DNA of 64,000 nucleotides from an uncultured Lachnospiraceae bacterium (lineage in GTDB: Bacteria > Bacillota > Clostridia > Lachnospirales > Lachnospiraceae). The stretch is from contig CAJUDY010000002.1 in assembly GCA_910584945.1 (NCBI GenBank), positions 147,228-211,227 on the forward strand. Reading direction: 5' to 3'. Within the stretch, counting starts at the first letter, position 1; each line of letters starts with the position of its first letter. The translations under genes were made by a program, and so were the position numbers. The notes under the pieces were generated by a model. That model saw nothing but the letters and a program-made list of their open reading frames with translations. It ran no database searches and had not been told where the DNA came from. Shown piece by piece: positions 1 through 10,010 of the stretch.

Positions 1-2
1 AG

Positions 3-2636
3 GAAGCGGAGGCTTCCAGAAAAAAATATGGAAGCAATGAGATTCCGGATTCGGAACCGACGACTTTCTGGGATGAATTCAAAGAGACCTTTGGAGATCC
101 CATGATCAAGATCCTGCTGGCCATCGCGGTGCTGATGATCGTGATGTTCTTTTTTGGCTACGCGGAGATCTATGAGCCCCTGGGAACGATCGTGGCGGTG
201 CTGATCGTGGCTTTTGTATCGGCGAAAACCGGCGTGGCCAGCGACACCAAGTACCGGGAATTAAAGGACCGGACGAAGAAAGAGCAGTGTAAGGCATACC
301 GGGACGGCAAAGTGACCGTCATCGACGTGGACGACGTGGTGGTGGGCGACCATGTGCTTTTGCAGTCCGGCGACAAGATTCCGGCGGACGGCGTGCTGGT
401 ATCCGGAAGTCTTCGGGTGGATAATTCCGCTCTGAACGGAGAGGCGGAGGAGTGCAAGAAGACGGCAGCGGACGAAGGCTTTGAGCTGGCGGACGAGATC
501 ACCGGCGACACCTTTGTGGACGCTCATTCCCTGTTCCGCGGGGCAGTGGTTTTCGACGGAGAGGGTATCCTGGACGTACGAAAAGTCGGCTTAAAGACCA
601 TGATGGGCCGGATGGCGGACGAAATGCAGGAGGATGACATTGATTCTCCTCTGAAAGTGAAGCTTTCCAAGCTGGCAGGCCAGATTTCGGTCTTCGGCTA
701 TGTGGGTGCCACAGTCATCGCGATTTTGTACTTTGCCTACTTTATCGTGTCTGCCGGCGGATTTTCTGCTTATTTTGCCATGGGTGCGGAGCAGGTGATC
801 AAGGATATCGTGGAGGCGGTATCTCTTGCCATCGTGATCATCGTCTGTGCGGTTCCGGAAGGACTGCCGCTGATGATCTCTCTGGTGCTGATGCAGAACA
901 CCAGCAAAATGCTGGATCACAATGTCCTGGTGAGAAAAGCCGAAGGAATCGAGACCGCAGGTTCATTGAACATTCTGTTCAGCGATAAGACTGGAACCAT
1001 CACCAAAGGAAGTCTGGAAGTGGTGGAATTCTTCACGGCGGACGGACAGGTGATCCCCATTCCGGAACTTTCCGGACATACAGAGGTGAAGGAACTTCTG
1101 AATCTGGCCATCGGAAAGAACACCCAGTCCATGTTCGACGCGGAACATCGGGTGATCGGCGGCAACGCCACGGATCAGGCGCTGATGAAATTCATCGGGG
1201 AAGAGACCTTCCGGGCACTGGAGGCGAAGAAGGAGTATCAGATTCTGGCTTCCCAGGGCTTTAATTCCATGAACAAGTTCAGTCAGGCCCGCATTGACCG
1301 CACCGGAAAGACGTTCTACAAGGGAGCGCCGGAGCGTCTCCTCTCAAAGGCGAAAAAATATCTGGACAAAGACGGAAAGGTACAAACCATCGACAAGGCG
1401 GCGCTGGATCAGAAGATCGACGCTCTGGCGGAGAAAGCCATGCGCGTGCTGGCCTTCGGGTATTCGGAAAAGGAGTTGGAGGAGAACACGATCCACGAGG
1501 ATCTGGTGCTGATCGGTCTTGTGGCCATTCGGGATGATGTCAGACCGGAGGCAAGGGACGCCATCAAAGAAGTGAGAAACGCGGGTATCCAGGTGGTCAT
1601 GATTACCGGAGACCGTCTGGAGACGGCGGTTGCCATCGCAAAGGACGCGGGACTTTTAAAAGAAGACGCCGACAGGGCTCTGACCAGCGCCCAGCTCAAC
1701 GAGATGTCGGATGAGGAAGTCAAGAAGATCATTCCGCAGATCCGGGTGATCGCGCGAGCTCTTCCCACCGACAAGTCCCGGATGGTGCGTCTCTGCCAGG
1801 AGATGAATCTGGTGGTTGGCATGACCGGAGACGGCGTTAACGACTCTCCGGCTCTTAAGAGGGCGGATGTAGGCTTCGCCATGGGCAGCGGTACCGAGGC
1901 GGCCAAGGAAGCCGGCGAGATCGTCATCCTGGACGACAACTTTAAGTCCATCAAGGACGCCATCTGGTACGGCAGGACCATCTACCACAATATTTTAAAA
2001 TTCTGTAAATTCCAGCTGGTGATCAACGTGGCGGCTGTGGTGGTCAGTGCCGTCGCTCCGTTCTTTGGAGTGGAGGAACCGCTGAAAGTCACCCACCTTC
2101 TGTTCGTCAATCTGGTCATGGACGGCCTGGGTGCCATCATGCTGGGCAACGAGCCGGCGCTTCCCGAGTATATGCAGGAGAAGCCAAGAAGAAGAGACGA
2201 GAGCATCATCAGCCGGAAGATGGCGGTACAGATCGGCGTCATGGGCGCCTGGCTGACCATTTTGAGCTTTCTTTACCTGAAGGTTCCCTTCTTTCAGGAG
2301 GTGCTTGGAAACGAAGAGCAGCTTCTGACCGGATATTTTGTTTTGTTCATTGTCAGTGCCCTGTTCAACGGATTCAATGTGAGGGACGAGGGCTTCGGCA
2401 TCTTCCGGGGACTGAATGAGAACACCGGCTTTATGAAGGTGTTCTGCATCATCATCCTGGTACAGGCGGTGATCGTCAACGCGGCTCTGGTGCCCTTTAC
2501 CGCCTTTACCTGGATCGGCAACATGTTCAGCTGCGTGCCCTTTGGACTGAAGGGCTGGGCGTTGGTGATCGTGCTGGCAGCCACCATGATCCCGGTAGAT
2601 CTGGTGCGCAAGTGCCTGAGCGCAAAAAGCCGTTGA
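3..2636 (+). CDS. Calcium-transporting P-type ATPase, 5' truncated by window edge
   Basis: P-type cation pump of the plasma-membrane/SERCA calcium group, moving Ca2+ across the cytoplasmic membrane at the cost of ATP. The reading frame is open to the left edge, with good family sequence (ASRKKYGSNEIPD, then WDEFKETFGDP) before the internal Met at 102, so the N-terminus lies outside the window. The 877 visible residues contain the membrane motif PEGLPLMI, the phosphorylation motif DKTGT (Asp codon at 984), the MTGDGVNDSPALKRAD hinge and the sixth-helix motif NLVMDGLGAIMLGNEPA. PEGLP plus the N..D pair on the sixth helix favours Ca2+ over heavy metals; the ion is inferred from the family. The 3' end overlaps the next gene by 25 bases. 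Confidence 0.93.
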   Translation, partial: EAEASRKKYGSNEIPDSEPTTFWDEFKETFGDPMIKILLAIAVLMIVMFFFGYAEIYEPLGTIVAVLIVAFVSAKTGVASDTKYRELKDRTKKEQCKAYRDGKVTVIDVDDVVVGDHVLLQSGDKIPADGVLVSGSLRVDNSALNGEAEECKKTAADEGFELADEITGDTFVDAHSLFRGAVVFDGEGILDVRKVGLKTMMGRMADEMQEDDIDSPLKVKLSKLAGQISVFGYVGATVIAILYFAYFIVSAGGFSAYFAMGAEQVIKDIVEAVSLAIVIIVCAVPEGLPLMISLVLMQNTSKMLDHNVLVRKAEGIETAGSLNILFSDKTGTITKGSLEVVEFFTADGQVIPIPELSGHTEVKELLNLAIGKNTQSMFDAEHRVIGGNATDQALMKFIGEETFRALEAKKEYQILASQGFNSMNKFSQARIDRTGKTFYKGAPERLLSKAKKYLDKDGKVQTIDKAALDQKIDALAEKAMRVLAFGYSEKELEENTIHEDLVLIGLVAIRDDVRPEARDAIKEVRNAGIQVVMITGDRLETAVAIAKDAGLLKEDADRALTSAQLNEMSDEEVKKIIPQIRVIARALPTDKSRMVRLCQEMNLVVGMTGDGVNDSPALKRADVGFAMGSGTEAAKEAGEIVILDDNFKSIKDAIWYGRTIYHNILKFCKFQLVINVAAVVVSAVAPFFGVEEPLKVTHLLFVNLVMDGLGAIMLGNEPALPEYMQEKPRRRDESIISRKMAVQIGVMGAWLTILSFLYLKVPFFQEVLGNEEQLLTGYFVLFIVSALFNGFNVRDEGFGIFRGLNENTGFMKVFCIIILVQAVIVNAALVPFTAFTWIGNMFSCVPFGLKGWALVIVLAATMIPVDLVRKCLSAKSR

Positions 2637-3400
2637 CGGTCTTTCACGCAGATCTGGACAATACGCTGATCTATTCGGTCAGGCATGACGTGGGGGAGGA
2701 GAAGACAGGCGTGGAGGTCTATGAAGGAAGAGAGGTGTCCTTCATGACAAACCGGTCCTCCTCCCTGTTAAAAAGGGTGAAAGAACATCTGCTTTTTGTG
2801 CCGACCACCACCCGGACCGAAGAACAGTACCGGCGGATTGATCTGAAGATGGGTCCCCTGGAGTATGCGCTGGTGTGCAACGGAGGGGTGCTGCTTCACA
2901 GAGGGCAGGAAGCTGCGGCGTGGTATGAAGATTCTCTCCGGCTCATTGGTGAGAGCCGGGGAGAGCTTGTACGGGCCCGGGACCTTATGGAGAGAGATGA
3001 AGACCGGATATTTGAAGTGAGGAATATCCGGGATCTTTTTCTCTTTACCAAAAGCGGCGAGCCTTTGAAAACGGCGAAGCGCCTGAAGGAGCATCTTGAC
3101 GCGTCCAGAGTACAGGTGTTCCGGAATGGAAGTAAGGTGTATGTGCTTCCGTTCGGCCTTGACAAAGGGACTGCGGTAAAGCGGTTCCGGGCTTACATAA
3201 AACCGGACCAGGTGGTCGCGGCAGGGGACAGCGAATTCGATGTTCCCATGCTTTTGGAGGCGGATCTGGCTTATGCGCCGGAGGCGCTGAAAAAGCGGTA
3301 CGCTCTTGGCGGACGGATCGTGGGGATACCGGAGAGGGTAATCTTTTCAGACGGGTTGTTGGAGAAGCTCTGGGCAGAAATTCAAAAAACGGAGAAGTGA
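2612..3400 (+). CDS. HAD-superfamily hydrolase (Cof/sucrose-phosphatase-like)
   Basis: 262-residue HAD phosphatase. Motif I is HADLDNTL near the N-terminus (nucleophile Asp14, acid/base Asp16). Motif IV is AAGDSEFDVPML, the GDSxxD form of Cof-type phosphatases with a C2 cap. The start is GTG inside the end of the ATPase gene (25-base overlap), which indicates translational coupling. It is followed 17 bases later by the debranching enzyme gene. The substrate is unknown; a sugar phosphate is plausible given the glycogen neighbours, but that is inference. Confidence 0.8.
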   Translation: MPERKKPLTVFHADLDNTLIYSVRHDVGEEKTGVEVYEGREVSFMTNRSSSLLKRVKEHLLFVPTTTRTEEQYRRIDLKMGPLEYALVCNGGVLLHRGQEAAAWYEDSLRLIGESRGELVRARDLMERDEDRIFEVRNIRDLFLFTKSGEPLKTAKRLKEHLDASRVQVFRNGSKVYVLPFGLDKGTAVKRFRAYIKPDQVVAAGDSEFDVPMLLEADLAYAPEALKKRYALGGRIVGIPERVIFSDGLLEKLWAEIQKTEK

Positions 3401-3417
3401 TGTAAGGGGAGAAAAAC

Positions 3418-5517
3418 ATGGAAGAGAAGAAATTTATCAGTCCGATGGGAAGCATTCATATGATTCCCATGGATGTGATCGCCGGGTTTGAGGTGCGCCC
3501 CGGCATGTATGCGCTGAACGGGGCCATGGCGATTCCGGTGGGAGTGAACTTTACCGTGCATTCTTACGGGGCCACATCTTGTGAACTTTTGCTGTTCCAC
3601 CGGGAGGAGGAAGAGCCTTATGCGGTGCTGCCCTTTCCGGAGCACTATCGAATCGGCAATGTATATTCCATGATCGTATTCGGACTGAATATCCGGGATT
3701 TTGAGTACGCGTACCGGCTGGACGGTCCCTATGACGCATCCAAAGGGCTTTTGTTTGACAAAAACAAAGTACTGCTGGATATTTACGCCAAGGCGGTGAC
3801 CGGGCAGAGCCAGTGGGGGCGGCCGAGAAAGAAGGGGACCTTCTACAAGGCAAGGGTCGTAAAGGATGATTTTGAATGGGGAAGTGATCAGAATCCTTTG
3901 ATCCCCATGGAAGATCTGATCATCTACGAGCTGCATGTGCGGGGATTCACAAGACACGGTTCCTCGGGCGTGGAGTATCCGGGCACCTTCGCGGGGCTGA
4001 TGGAGAAGATTTCCTATCTGAAAGAGCTGGGAGTCAACGCCGTGGAGCTGATGCCGATCTTTGAGTTTGATGAGATGAAAGACAGCCGTATCGTGGACGG
4101 ACATCAGGTGGTAGACTACTGGGGCTATAATACGGTCAGCTTCTTTGCGCCTAACACCAGCTATACAGGGGTCACCGAATACAACCGGGAGGGAACCGAG
4201 CTGAAACGGCTGATCAAGGCCCTCAACGAGAACGGCATTGAGTGTTTTCTGGATGTGGTATTCAACCACACGGCGGAGGGCAATGAATTGGGGCCCTGCT
4301 TCTCTTTCAAAGGATTTGACAACAATATCTACTATATGTTGACTCCGGACGGACACTACTATAACTTCAGCGGCTGCGGCAATACCCTGAACTGCAATCA
4401 TCCGATTGTGCAGCAGATGATCCTGGAGTGTCTCCGCTACTGGACCACCACCTATCATGTGGACGGCTTTCGTTTCGACCTTGCAAGCATTCTGGGGCGC
4501 AATGAAGACGGGTCGCCCATGAGCAAACCGCCTCTTCTGCAAAGTCTCGCTTTTGATCCAATCCTGGGAGATGTGAAGCTGATCGCGGAAGCGTGGGACG
4601 CGGGAGGACTGTATCAAGTGGGAAACTTCCCCTCCTGGAACCGCTGGGCGGAGTGGAACGGGAGATACCGGGATGATCTGCGCAGTTACTTAAAGGGCGA
4701 TTACGGCATGTCCCATACGGCAGCCGCAAGAATTACAGGTTCTCTTGATATGTACGGGCGGGAAGGCAGAGGATACAATGCGTCCGTGAACTTTCTGAAC
4801 TGTCACGACGGCTTCACCCTCTGGGATATGTACTGCTACAATGAGAAGCATAACGAGGCCAACGGTTGGAACAATACGGACGGAAGCAACGACAACCGGA
4901 GCTGGAACTGCGGCGTGGAGGGAGAGACGGATAACGAGGAGATCCTCACGCTTCGCAGAAGGCTGGCGAAGAACGCGATGACAGTACTGATGCTGAGCCG
5001 GGGAACGCCCATGTTTCTGGCCGGTGATGAATTCTTGAACACCCAGTTCGGCAATAACAACGCCTACTGTCAGGACAACGAGATTTCCTGGCTGGACTGG
5101 GGACTCCTTGAGAAGAACCGGGATCATTTCGAATACACGAAGAATGTGATCCGGATTCGAAAGGAGCATGATGTGGTGCGCAGATACACCGGAAACTGCT
5201 CTCTTGGATTTCCGGAGATGCAGGTGTCGGAACCGGACGAACAGACGAAGGTTCTCCGAGTGATTTACGCGGGAAGGAATCACGAGGATACGGAGGACGA
5301 CGTGGTCTGCCTGGCGGTGAATGTGTTCTGGGAGGCCCAGGAAGTGAGGCTTCCGAAACTTCCTTCCTATATGAGGTGGCAGGTGGCGGCAGATACCTAT
5401 GGCAATTACCTTCCCGGCGGAATTCCGGGGAAGATTCCGGTGGAACCGGCAGAGAACGGCGTCTATATCGGCCCCCGCTCGGTTCTGGTCTTAATTGCAT
5501 CCAGACGCAACGGGTAA
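3418..5517 (+). CDS. glgX: Glycogen debranching enzyme, GH13 isoamylase/GlgX type
   Basis: 699-residue GH13 enzyme expected to hydrolyse alpha-1,6 branches of glycogen or limit dextrins in the cytoplasm; there is no signal peptide. An N-terminal CBM48-like beta domain (about residues 15-130) precedes the barrel. All four GH13 regions are intact: DVVFNH, GFRFDLAS (nucleophile Asp354), IAEAWD (acid/base Glu391) and NCHDGF (Asp464). It also carries the GlgX-typical GTPMFLAGDE and NAYCQDN segments. It sits just upstream of glgC-glgD, so the cluster covers glycogen synthesis and breakdown. A divergent relative lacking two catalytic Asp residues lies at 38784-40673. Confidence 0.9.
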   Translation: MEEKKFISPMGSIHMIPMDVIAGFEVRPGMYALNGAMAIPVGVNFTVHSYGATSCELLLFHREEEEPYAVLPFPEHYRIGNVYSMIVFGLNIRDFEYAYRLDGPYDASKGLLFDKNKVLLDIYAKAVTGQSQWGRPRKKGTFYKARVVKDDFEWGSDQNPLIPMEDLIIYELHVRGFTRHGSSGVEYPGTFAGLMEKISYLKELGVNAVELMPIFEFDEMKDSRIVDGHQVVDYWGYNTVSFFAPNTSYTGVTEYNREGTELKRLIKALNENGIECFLDVVFNHTAEGNELGPCFSFKGFDNNIYYMLTPDGHYYNFSGCGNTLNCNHPIVQQMILECLRYWTTTYHVDGFRFDLASILGRNEDGSPMSKPPLLQSLAFDPILGDVKLIAEAWDAGGLYQVGNFPSWNRWAEWNGRYRDDLRSYLKGDYGMSHTAAARITGSLDMYGREGRGYNASVNFLNCHDGFTLWDMYCYNEKHNEANGWNNTDGSNDNRSWNCGVEGETDNEEILTLRRRLAKNAMTVLMLSRGTPMFLAGDEFLNTQFGNNNAYCQDNEISWLDWGLLEKNRDHFEYTKNVIRIRKEHDVVRRYTGNCSLGFPEMQVSEPDEQTKVLRVIYAGRNHEDTEDDVVCLAVNVFWEAQEVRLPKLPSYMRWQVAADTYGNYLPGGIPGKIPVEPAENGVYIGPRSVLVLIASRRNG

Positions 5518-5584
5518 TAATGCACTAAAATAAACGATTAAATAAAAAATAATTATGCAATATTGCGAAAATGAGAGGAAGAAA

Positions 5585-5613
5585 TTGCATTTTTCGTCAG
5601 ATAATTGTATAAT
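5585..5613 (+). promoter_or_regulatory. Sigma-A promoter for glgCD
   Basis: TTGCAT, a 17-base spacer, then TATAAT, in an AT-rich gap between the debranching gene and glgC. The expected transcript start leaves a leader of about 25 bases before the ribosome binding site GAGAGG. It shows glgCD can be transcribed independently of the upstream gene. Confidence 0.75.
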
Positions 5614-5645
5614 TATACTATATAAATGAAAGAGAGGACCTTTCT

Positions 5646-6782
5646 ATGAAGCAAAATAGTATGTTGGCAATGATTCTGGCAGGCGGACGGGGTTCCAGGC
5701 TGCATGATCTTACCAATAAAGTTGCGAAACCGGCTGTTTCATACGGCGGAAAGTATAAGATCATTGATTTTCCGCTCAGCAACTGTGCAAACAGCGGGAT
5801 TGATGTAGTTGGCGTACTGACACAGTACGAATCTGTTCTTCTGAACAGTTATGTGGCAGGCGGCGGAAGCTGGGGCCTTGACGCCCGTGACAGCGGTGTG
5901 TTCGTCCTTCCGCCCCGGGAGAAAGCAGACGCGAATCTGGATGTGTACCGGGGTACCGCAGACGCCATTTCTCAGAATATTGACTTTGTGGACAATTACG
6001 AGCCGGAGTATATGCTGATCCTCTCCGGAGACCATATTTACAAGATGAACTATGCAAAGATGCTCCAGGCGCACAAGGAGAACGGCGCGGACGCAACCAT
6101 CGCGGTGATCGAGGTTCCCATGAAGGAGGCCAGCCGTTTTGGTATCATGAACACGGACCCGGAGACCGGCAGAATTGTAGAATTCGAGGAAAAACCGGCG
6201 GAGCCCAAGAGCAATCTGGCGTCCATGGGCATCTATATCTTCAACTGGAAGCTTCTGCGCAAGATGCTGGTGGCGGATATGAAGAAAGAAGAGTCCAACC
6301 ATGACTTTGGAAAAGATATCATCCCGGCACTTCTCAATGACGGCAAGAAGCTGTATGCCTACAAGTTCAAAGGCTACTGGAAAGACGTGGGAACCATCGA
6401 TTCTCTGTGGGAAGCGAATATGGACCTTCTGGACAAGAAGAACGGCCTGGATCTGGACGACCGTACCTGGACGATCTACACGGAAGACGTTCCGACCCTT
6501 CCTCAGTACATAGCCGCAGAGGCAAAAGTCAGCCGGGCGTTCATCACCCAAGGCTGCAACGTGGAAGGCGAAGTCCGGAATTCGGTACTGTTCACCGGGG
6601 CGAAGGTGGGCCCGGGAGCAAAGGTGATCGACAGTGTTCTGATGCCGGGCGCAGTGGTGGAAGAGGGCGCCGTGGTAACAAGAGCATTAGTGGCAGATGA
6701 GGTTAAGATTGGAAGCCAGGCAGTTGTCGGAAGTGCGGACAGCGAGCATATTGAACTGGTTGCGAAAAATGTAAAGGGGTAG
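5646..6782 (+). CDS. glgC: Glucose-1-phosphate adenylyltransferase, catalytic subunit
   Basis: Makes ADP-glucose from glucose-1-phosphate and ATP, the committed step of glycogen synthesis. The 378 residues begin with the nucleotidyltransferase signature MILAGGRGSRLHDLT followed by KPAVSYGGKYKIIDFPLSNC. The sugar-binding segment VEFEEKPAEP and a C-terminal left-handed beta-helix (NVEGEVRNSVLFTGAKVGPG) are also present. Length fits the bacterial enzyme. glgD starts six bases after the stop, so the two are co-translated and probably form the GlgC/GlgD hetero-oligomer known from Bacillota. Confidence 0.96.
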   Translation: MKQNSMLAMILAGGRGSRLHDLTNKVAKPAVSYGGKYKIIDFPLSNCANSGIDVVGVLTQYESVLLNSYVAGGGSWGLDARDSGVFVLPPREKADANLDVYRGTADAISQNIDFVDNYEPEYMLILSGDHIYKMNYAKMLQAHKENGADATIAVIEVPMKEASRFGIMNTDPETGRIVEFEEKPAEPKSNLASMGIYIFNWKLLRKMLVADMKKEESNHDFGKDIIPALLNDGKKLYAYKFKGYWKDVGTIDSLWEANMDLLDKKNGLDLDDRTWTIYTEDVPTLPQYIAAEAKVSRAFITQGCNVEGEVRNSVLFTGAKVGPGAKVIDSVLMPGAVVEEGAVVTRALVADEVKIGSQAVVGSADSEHIELVAKNVKG

Positions 6783-6788
6783 AATCAT

Positions 6789-7904
6789 ATGGCAAGAGCA
6801 TTAGGAATTATAAGTTTTTCAGAAAACCATATCTGGGTGGAAGGGTTGGAAACTTATCGTTCAATCCCGGCATTCTCCTTCCTCGGCAGATATCGCGTGG
6901 TGGACTTTCCGATTTCCAATATGTCCAACAGCGGCATTGACCGAATCCAGGTATATATCAGAAGAAAGCCGTGTTCTCTGGTAGAGCATATCGGAACCGG
7001 ACGGCATTACAACATTAACTCCAAGAGCGGTTATCTGCAGATGGTATTCGCGGACTCTCAGGAGGACAAAGACTATTACAATACTGATATCAAAGCGTAT
7101 GCGGAGAATCTGGACCGTATGGTGAAGGCAAGCAATACCCATGTGGTCATCGCTCCCGGATATATGGTGTACACCCAGGACTTCGATGAGCTTCTGAAGG
7201 TTCATGACGAGTCCGGGGCAGACGTCACCCTCCTCTATCACAAAGTGGATAACGCGAAAGAGGCGTACTTAAGCTGCGATTATCTGAATCTGAACAAGCA
7301 GAAAGGCGTGGAGTCCATCGAGCGCAACAACGGCACCACAAAGACCCGAAATATCTTTATGGATACCTATGTCATGAAGAAAGAGGTGTTCATGGATCTG
7401 GTGCAGGCCGCTCAGAAGGCGTCCTCCATGTATACCATGAAGCACATCCTCAACGACATGTGCGGCGAGCTGGATATCCGCGGCGTGGCACACAAGGGCT
7501 TTTTCGCTCCGATTGATGATCTGAAGAGTTACTATGACGCGAACCTGTCTCTGTTAGACCCGAAGAACGTCAAGAGTCTGTTCAGCGACGAATGGCCTAT
7601 CTACACCCGTACCAGCGATTCCTGCCCGACCCAGTACTATGAGACGGCGGACGTGAAAGCATCGTTCATCTCCAACGGCTGCCAGATCGAGGGTACCGTG
7701 GAGAATTCCGTCATCGGCAGAGGCTGTGTGGTCAAGCCCGGCGCAGTGGTGAAGAACTGTGTGGTGCTGGCAGACACCGTGATCGGCAATGACGTACATA
7801 TTGAAGGCCATGTGGTGGACCGCCTCGCGAAGATCACCCGTATGAAAGAGATCATCGCAGATCCGGCGAAGCCAGGCTATGTAAAGAGGAACGATACCGT
7901 ATAA
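6789..7904 (+). CDS. glgD: GlgD, regulatory subunit of glucose-1-phosphate adenylyltransferase
   Basis: 371-residue paralogue of GlgC. The nucleotide-binding signature is lost: the N-terminus reads ALGIISFSENHIWVEGL where GlgC has AGGRGSRL. The DFPISNMSNSGI segment and the C-terminal beta-helix (GCQIEGTVENSVIGRGCVV) are kept. In the family this subunit is catalytically weak or inactive and modulates GlgC. It is transcribed with glgC and followed directly by an intrinsic terminator. Confidence 0.95.
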   Translation: MARALGIISFSENHIWVEGLETYRSIPAFSFLGRYRVVDFPISNMSNSGIDRIQVYIRRKPCSLVEHIGTGRHYNINSKSGYLQMVFADSQEDKDYYNTDIKAYAENLDRMVKASNTHVVIAPGYMVYTQDFDELLKVHDESGADVTLLYHKVDNAKEAYLSCDYLNLNKQKGVESIERNNGTTKTRNIFMDTYVMKKEVFMDLVQAAQKASSMYTMKHILNDMCGELDIRGVAHKGFFAPIDDLKSYYDANLSLLDPKNVKSLFSDEWPIYTRTSDSCPTQYYETADVKASFISNGCQIEGTVENSVIGRGCVVKPGAVVKNCVVLADTVIGNDVHIEGHVVDRLAKITRMKEIIADPAKPGYVKRNDTV

Positions 7905-7918
7905 ACCTATGGATCACG

Positions 7919-7943
7919 AGGGCTCCCGCGAGGGGGCCCTTTT
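7919..7943 (+). terminator. Intrinsic terminator after glgD
   Basis: Nine-pair GC-rich hairpin (AGGGCTCCC paired with GGGGGCCCT across a GCGA tetraloop, one G-T pair) followed by TTTTC, 15 bases after the glgD stop codon. Confidence 0.85.
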
Positions 7944-7985
7944 CATGCCTTTGGCGTCAGACGAAAATTTGTTCTGTTTTTTCTC

Positions 7986-8014
7986 TTGTTATTTTTCCAT
8001 AAATTATGTATACT
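7986..8014 (+). promoter_or_regulatory. Promoter for the topoisomerase pair
   Basis: TTGTTA, a 17-base spacer and TATACT, about 70 bases upstream of the GyrB/ParE-type start codon. The leader it would produce contains a degenerate copy of the dispersed inverted repeat. Confidence 0.6.
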
Positions 8015-8032
8015 ATACCCTGTATGTTTGAA

Positions 8033-8060
8033 GTAATTGTGAAGGTACCAAACGGTTACG
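8033..8060 (+). repeat. Dispersed inverted repeat, degenerate copy 1
   Basis: Arms GTAATTGT and ACGGTTAC pair with two G-T wobbles around the loop GAAGGTACCAA, which resembles the loop GAAGGTACTGA of the better copies at 29774 and 63947. It lies in the 5' leader of the topoisomerase operon. Confidence 0.55.
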
Positions 8061-8081
8061 GTTGAAAAGGAGCAGGATATT

Positions 8082-10001
8082 ATGGCAAACAACACCTATG
8101 ATGCGGACAGCATTGCTGTCCTAGAGGGCCTGGAAGCGGTGCGCAAGCGTCCCGGTATGTACATCGGAAGTGTATCGACAAAGGGATTGAATCACCTGAT
8201 CTATGAGATCGTGGATAATTCGGTAGATGAGCATCTGGCGGGTTTTTGCAGTCAGATTGAAGTATATTTGGAAAAGGACGGTTCCTGTACCGTCAGCGAC
8301 AACGGGCGGGGAATTCCGGTGGGGATGCACGCCAAAGGAATGTCCGCGGAGCGGCTGGTCTTTACGACGCTGCACGCCGGGGGCAAGTTCGACGACTCGG
8401 TTTATAAGACCAGCGGAGGGCTTCACGGGGTGGGCTCTTCTGTGGTCAACGCCCTGTCCGCCTGCCTGGACATCGAGGTGTCCCGGGACGGGTATATCCA
8501 CCATGACCACTACGAACGGGGCAATCCTACGGTGGAGCTGATCAAAGGCCTTCTGCCCACCATAGGCAGGACCAAAAGGACCGGCACGAAGATCAACTTT
8601 CTGCCGGACCCGGAGATCTTTGAGAAGACCCGCTTTAAAGCGGAAGAAGTCAAAAGCCGGATGCACGAGACGGCTTATCTGAATCCAGAGCTGACCATTG
8701 TCTTCGAGGACCGCCGGGGCGCCCAGGTGGAGCATATGGAATTTCATGAGCCGGACGGGCTGGTGGGCTTTGTAAAGGACCTGAACCGTTCCCAGGAGAC
8801 CATCCACGACGTGGTGTACTTTAAGGGAGAGAGCGAAGGCATCACGGTGGAGTGCGCCTTCCAGTACATCAATGAATTTCATGAAAATGTACTGGGCTTC
8901 TGCAACAATATCTATAATGCGGAGGGCGGGATGCACATCACCGGCTTCAAGACCGTATTTACCTCGGTAATCAACAGCTATGCCAGAGAGCTGGGAATCT
9001 TAAAGGAGAAGGACACGAATTTTACCGGAGCCGACGTGCGCAACGGCATGACGGCGGTCCTCTCTATCAAGCATCCGGACCCTCGGTTCGAGGGACAGAC
9101 CAAGACCAAGCTGGACAATCAGGACGCATCCAAAGCCACGTCCAAAGTGACCGGCGACGAGATCCAGCGGTATTTTGACCGGAATCTGGAGGTCTTAAAG
9201 GCCGTCATCGGCTGTGCGGAGAAGGCGGCGAAAATCCGTAAAAGCGAGGAGAAGGCCAAGACGAACCTTCTGACCAAACAGAAGTTCTCTTTTGATTCCA
9301 ACGGAAAGCTGGCCAACTGTGAAAGCAGAGATAATTCGAAATGTGAAATCTTTATCGTGGAGGGAGACTCCGCCGGGGGGTCTGCCAAGACTGCCAGAAA
9401 TCGGGCATATCAGGCGATCCTTCCCATTCGAGGCAAGATCCTCAATGTGGAGAAGGCCAGCATTGACAAGGTATTGGCCAACGCGGAGATCAAGACGATG
9501 ATCAACGCTTTTGGATGCGGCTTTTCCGAGGGCTACGGCAATGATTTTGATATCACAAAGCTTCGGTATGACAAGATCATCATTATGGCGGATGCTGATG
9601 TGGACGGCGCCCATATCAGCACCCTGCTTCTGACCCTGTTCTACCGGTTTATGCCGGAGCTGATCTACGAGGGGCATGTGTATATTGCCATGCCGCCCCT
9701 CTATAAAGCCATGCCTTCCCGGGGAAAAGAAGAATATCTCTATGATGACAAGGCGCTGGAGCGCTACCGGAAGAAGCATACGGGGCCCTTTACCCTGCAG
9801 AGGTATAAAGGTCTGGGAGAGATGGACTCGGATCAGCTCTGGGAGACCACCATGGACCCGGACCGCCGGAGGCTTCGGCAGGTGGAGATCGAGGACGCCA
9901 GACTGGCTTCCTCGGTGACGGAGATGCTGATGGGCACGGAAGTGCCGCCCCGGCGTCAGTTTATTTATGAAAATGCGGTGGACGCGGAGCTGGATGTCTA
10001 G
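8082..10001 (+). CDS. parE: Type IIA DNA topoisomerase subunit B (GyrB/ParE family)
   Basis: 639-residue ATPase subunit. The GHKL ATP site is visible as EIVDNSVDEHLAG, DNGRGIPV and GGLHGVGSSVVNAL. The TOPRIM domain has EGDSAGGSA and the metal motif DADVDGAHI, followed by KGLGEMD. It pairs with the A subunit starting nine bases downstream. Clostridia of this kind usually carry a gyrBA pair near the origin plus a second pair. Because the partner lacks a GyrA box I assign this as ParE-like, but gyrase versus topo IV cannot be settled from the B subunit. Start chosen on the AAAGGAG site 12 bases upstream. Confidence 0.9.
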   Translation: MANNTYDADSIAVLEGLEAVRKRPGMYIGSVSTKGLNHLIYEIVDNSVDEHLAGFCSQIEVYLEKDGSCTVSDNGRGIPVGMHAKGMSAERLVFTTLHAGGKFDDSVYKTSGGLHGVGSSVVNALSACLDIEVSRDGYIHHDHYERGNPTVELIKGLLPTIGRTKRTGTKINFLPDPEIFEKTRFKAEEVKSRMHETAYLNPELTIVFEDRRGAQVEHMEFHEPDGLVGFVKDLNRSQETIHDVVYFKGESEGITVECAFQYINEFHENVLGFCNNIYNAEGGMHITGFKTVFTSVINSYARELGILKEKDTNFTGADVRNGMTAVLSIKHPDPRFEGQTKTKLDNQDASKATSKVTGDEIQRYFDRNLEVLKAVIGCAEKAAKIRKSEEKAKTNLLTKQKFSFDSNGKLANCESRDNSKCEIFIVEGDSAGGSAKTARNRAYQAILPIRGKILNVEKASIDKVLANAEIKTMINAFGCGFSEGYGNDFDITKLRYDKIIIMADADVDGAHISTLLLTLFYRFMPELIYEGHVYIAMPPLYKAMPSRGKEEYLYDDKALERYRKKHTGPFTLQRYKGLGEMDSDQLWETTMDPDRRRLRQVEIEDARLASSVTEMLMGTEVPPRRQFIYENAVDAELDV

Positions 10002-10010
10002 GAGGGACCC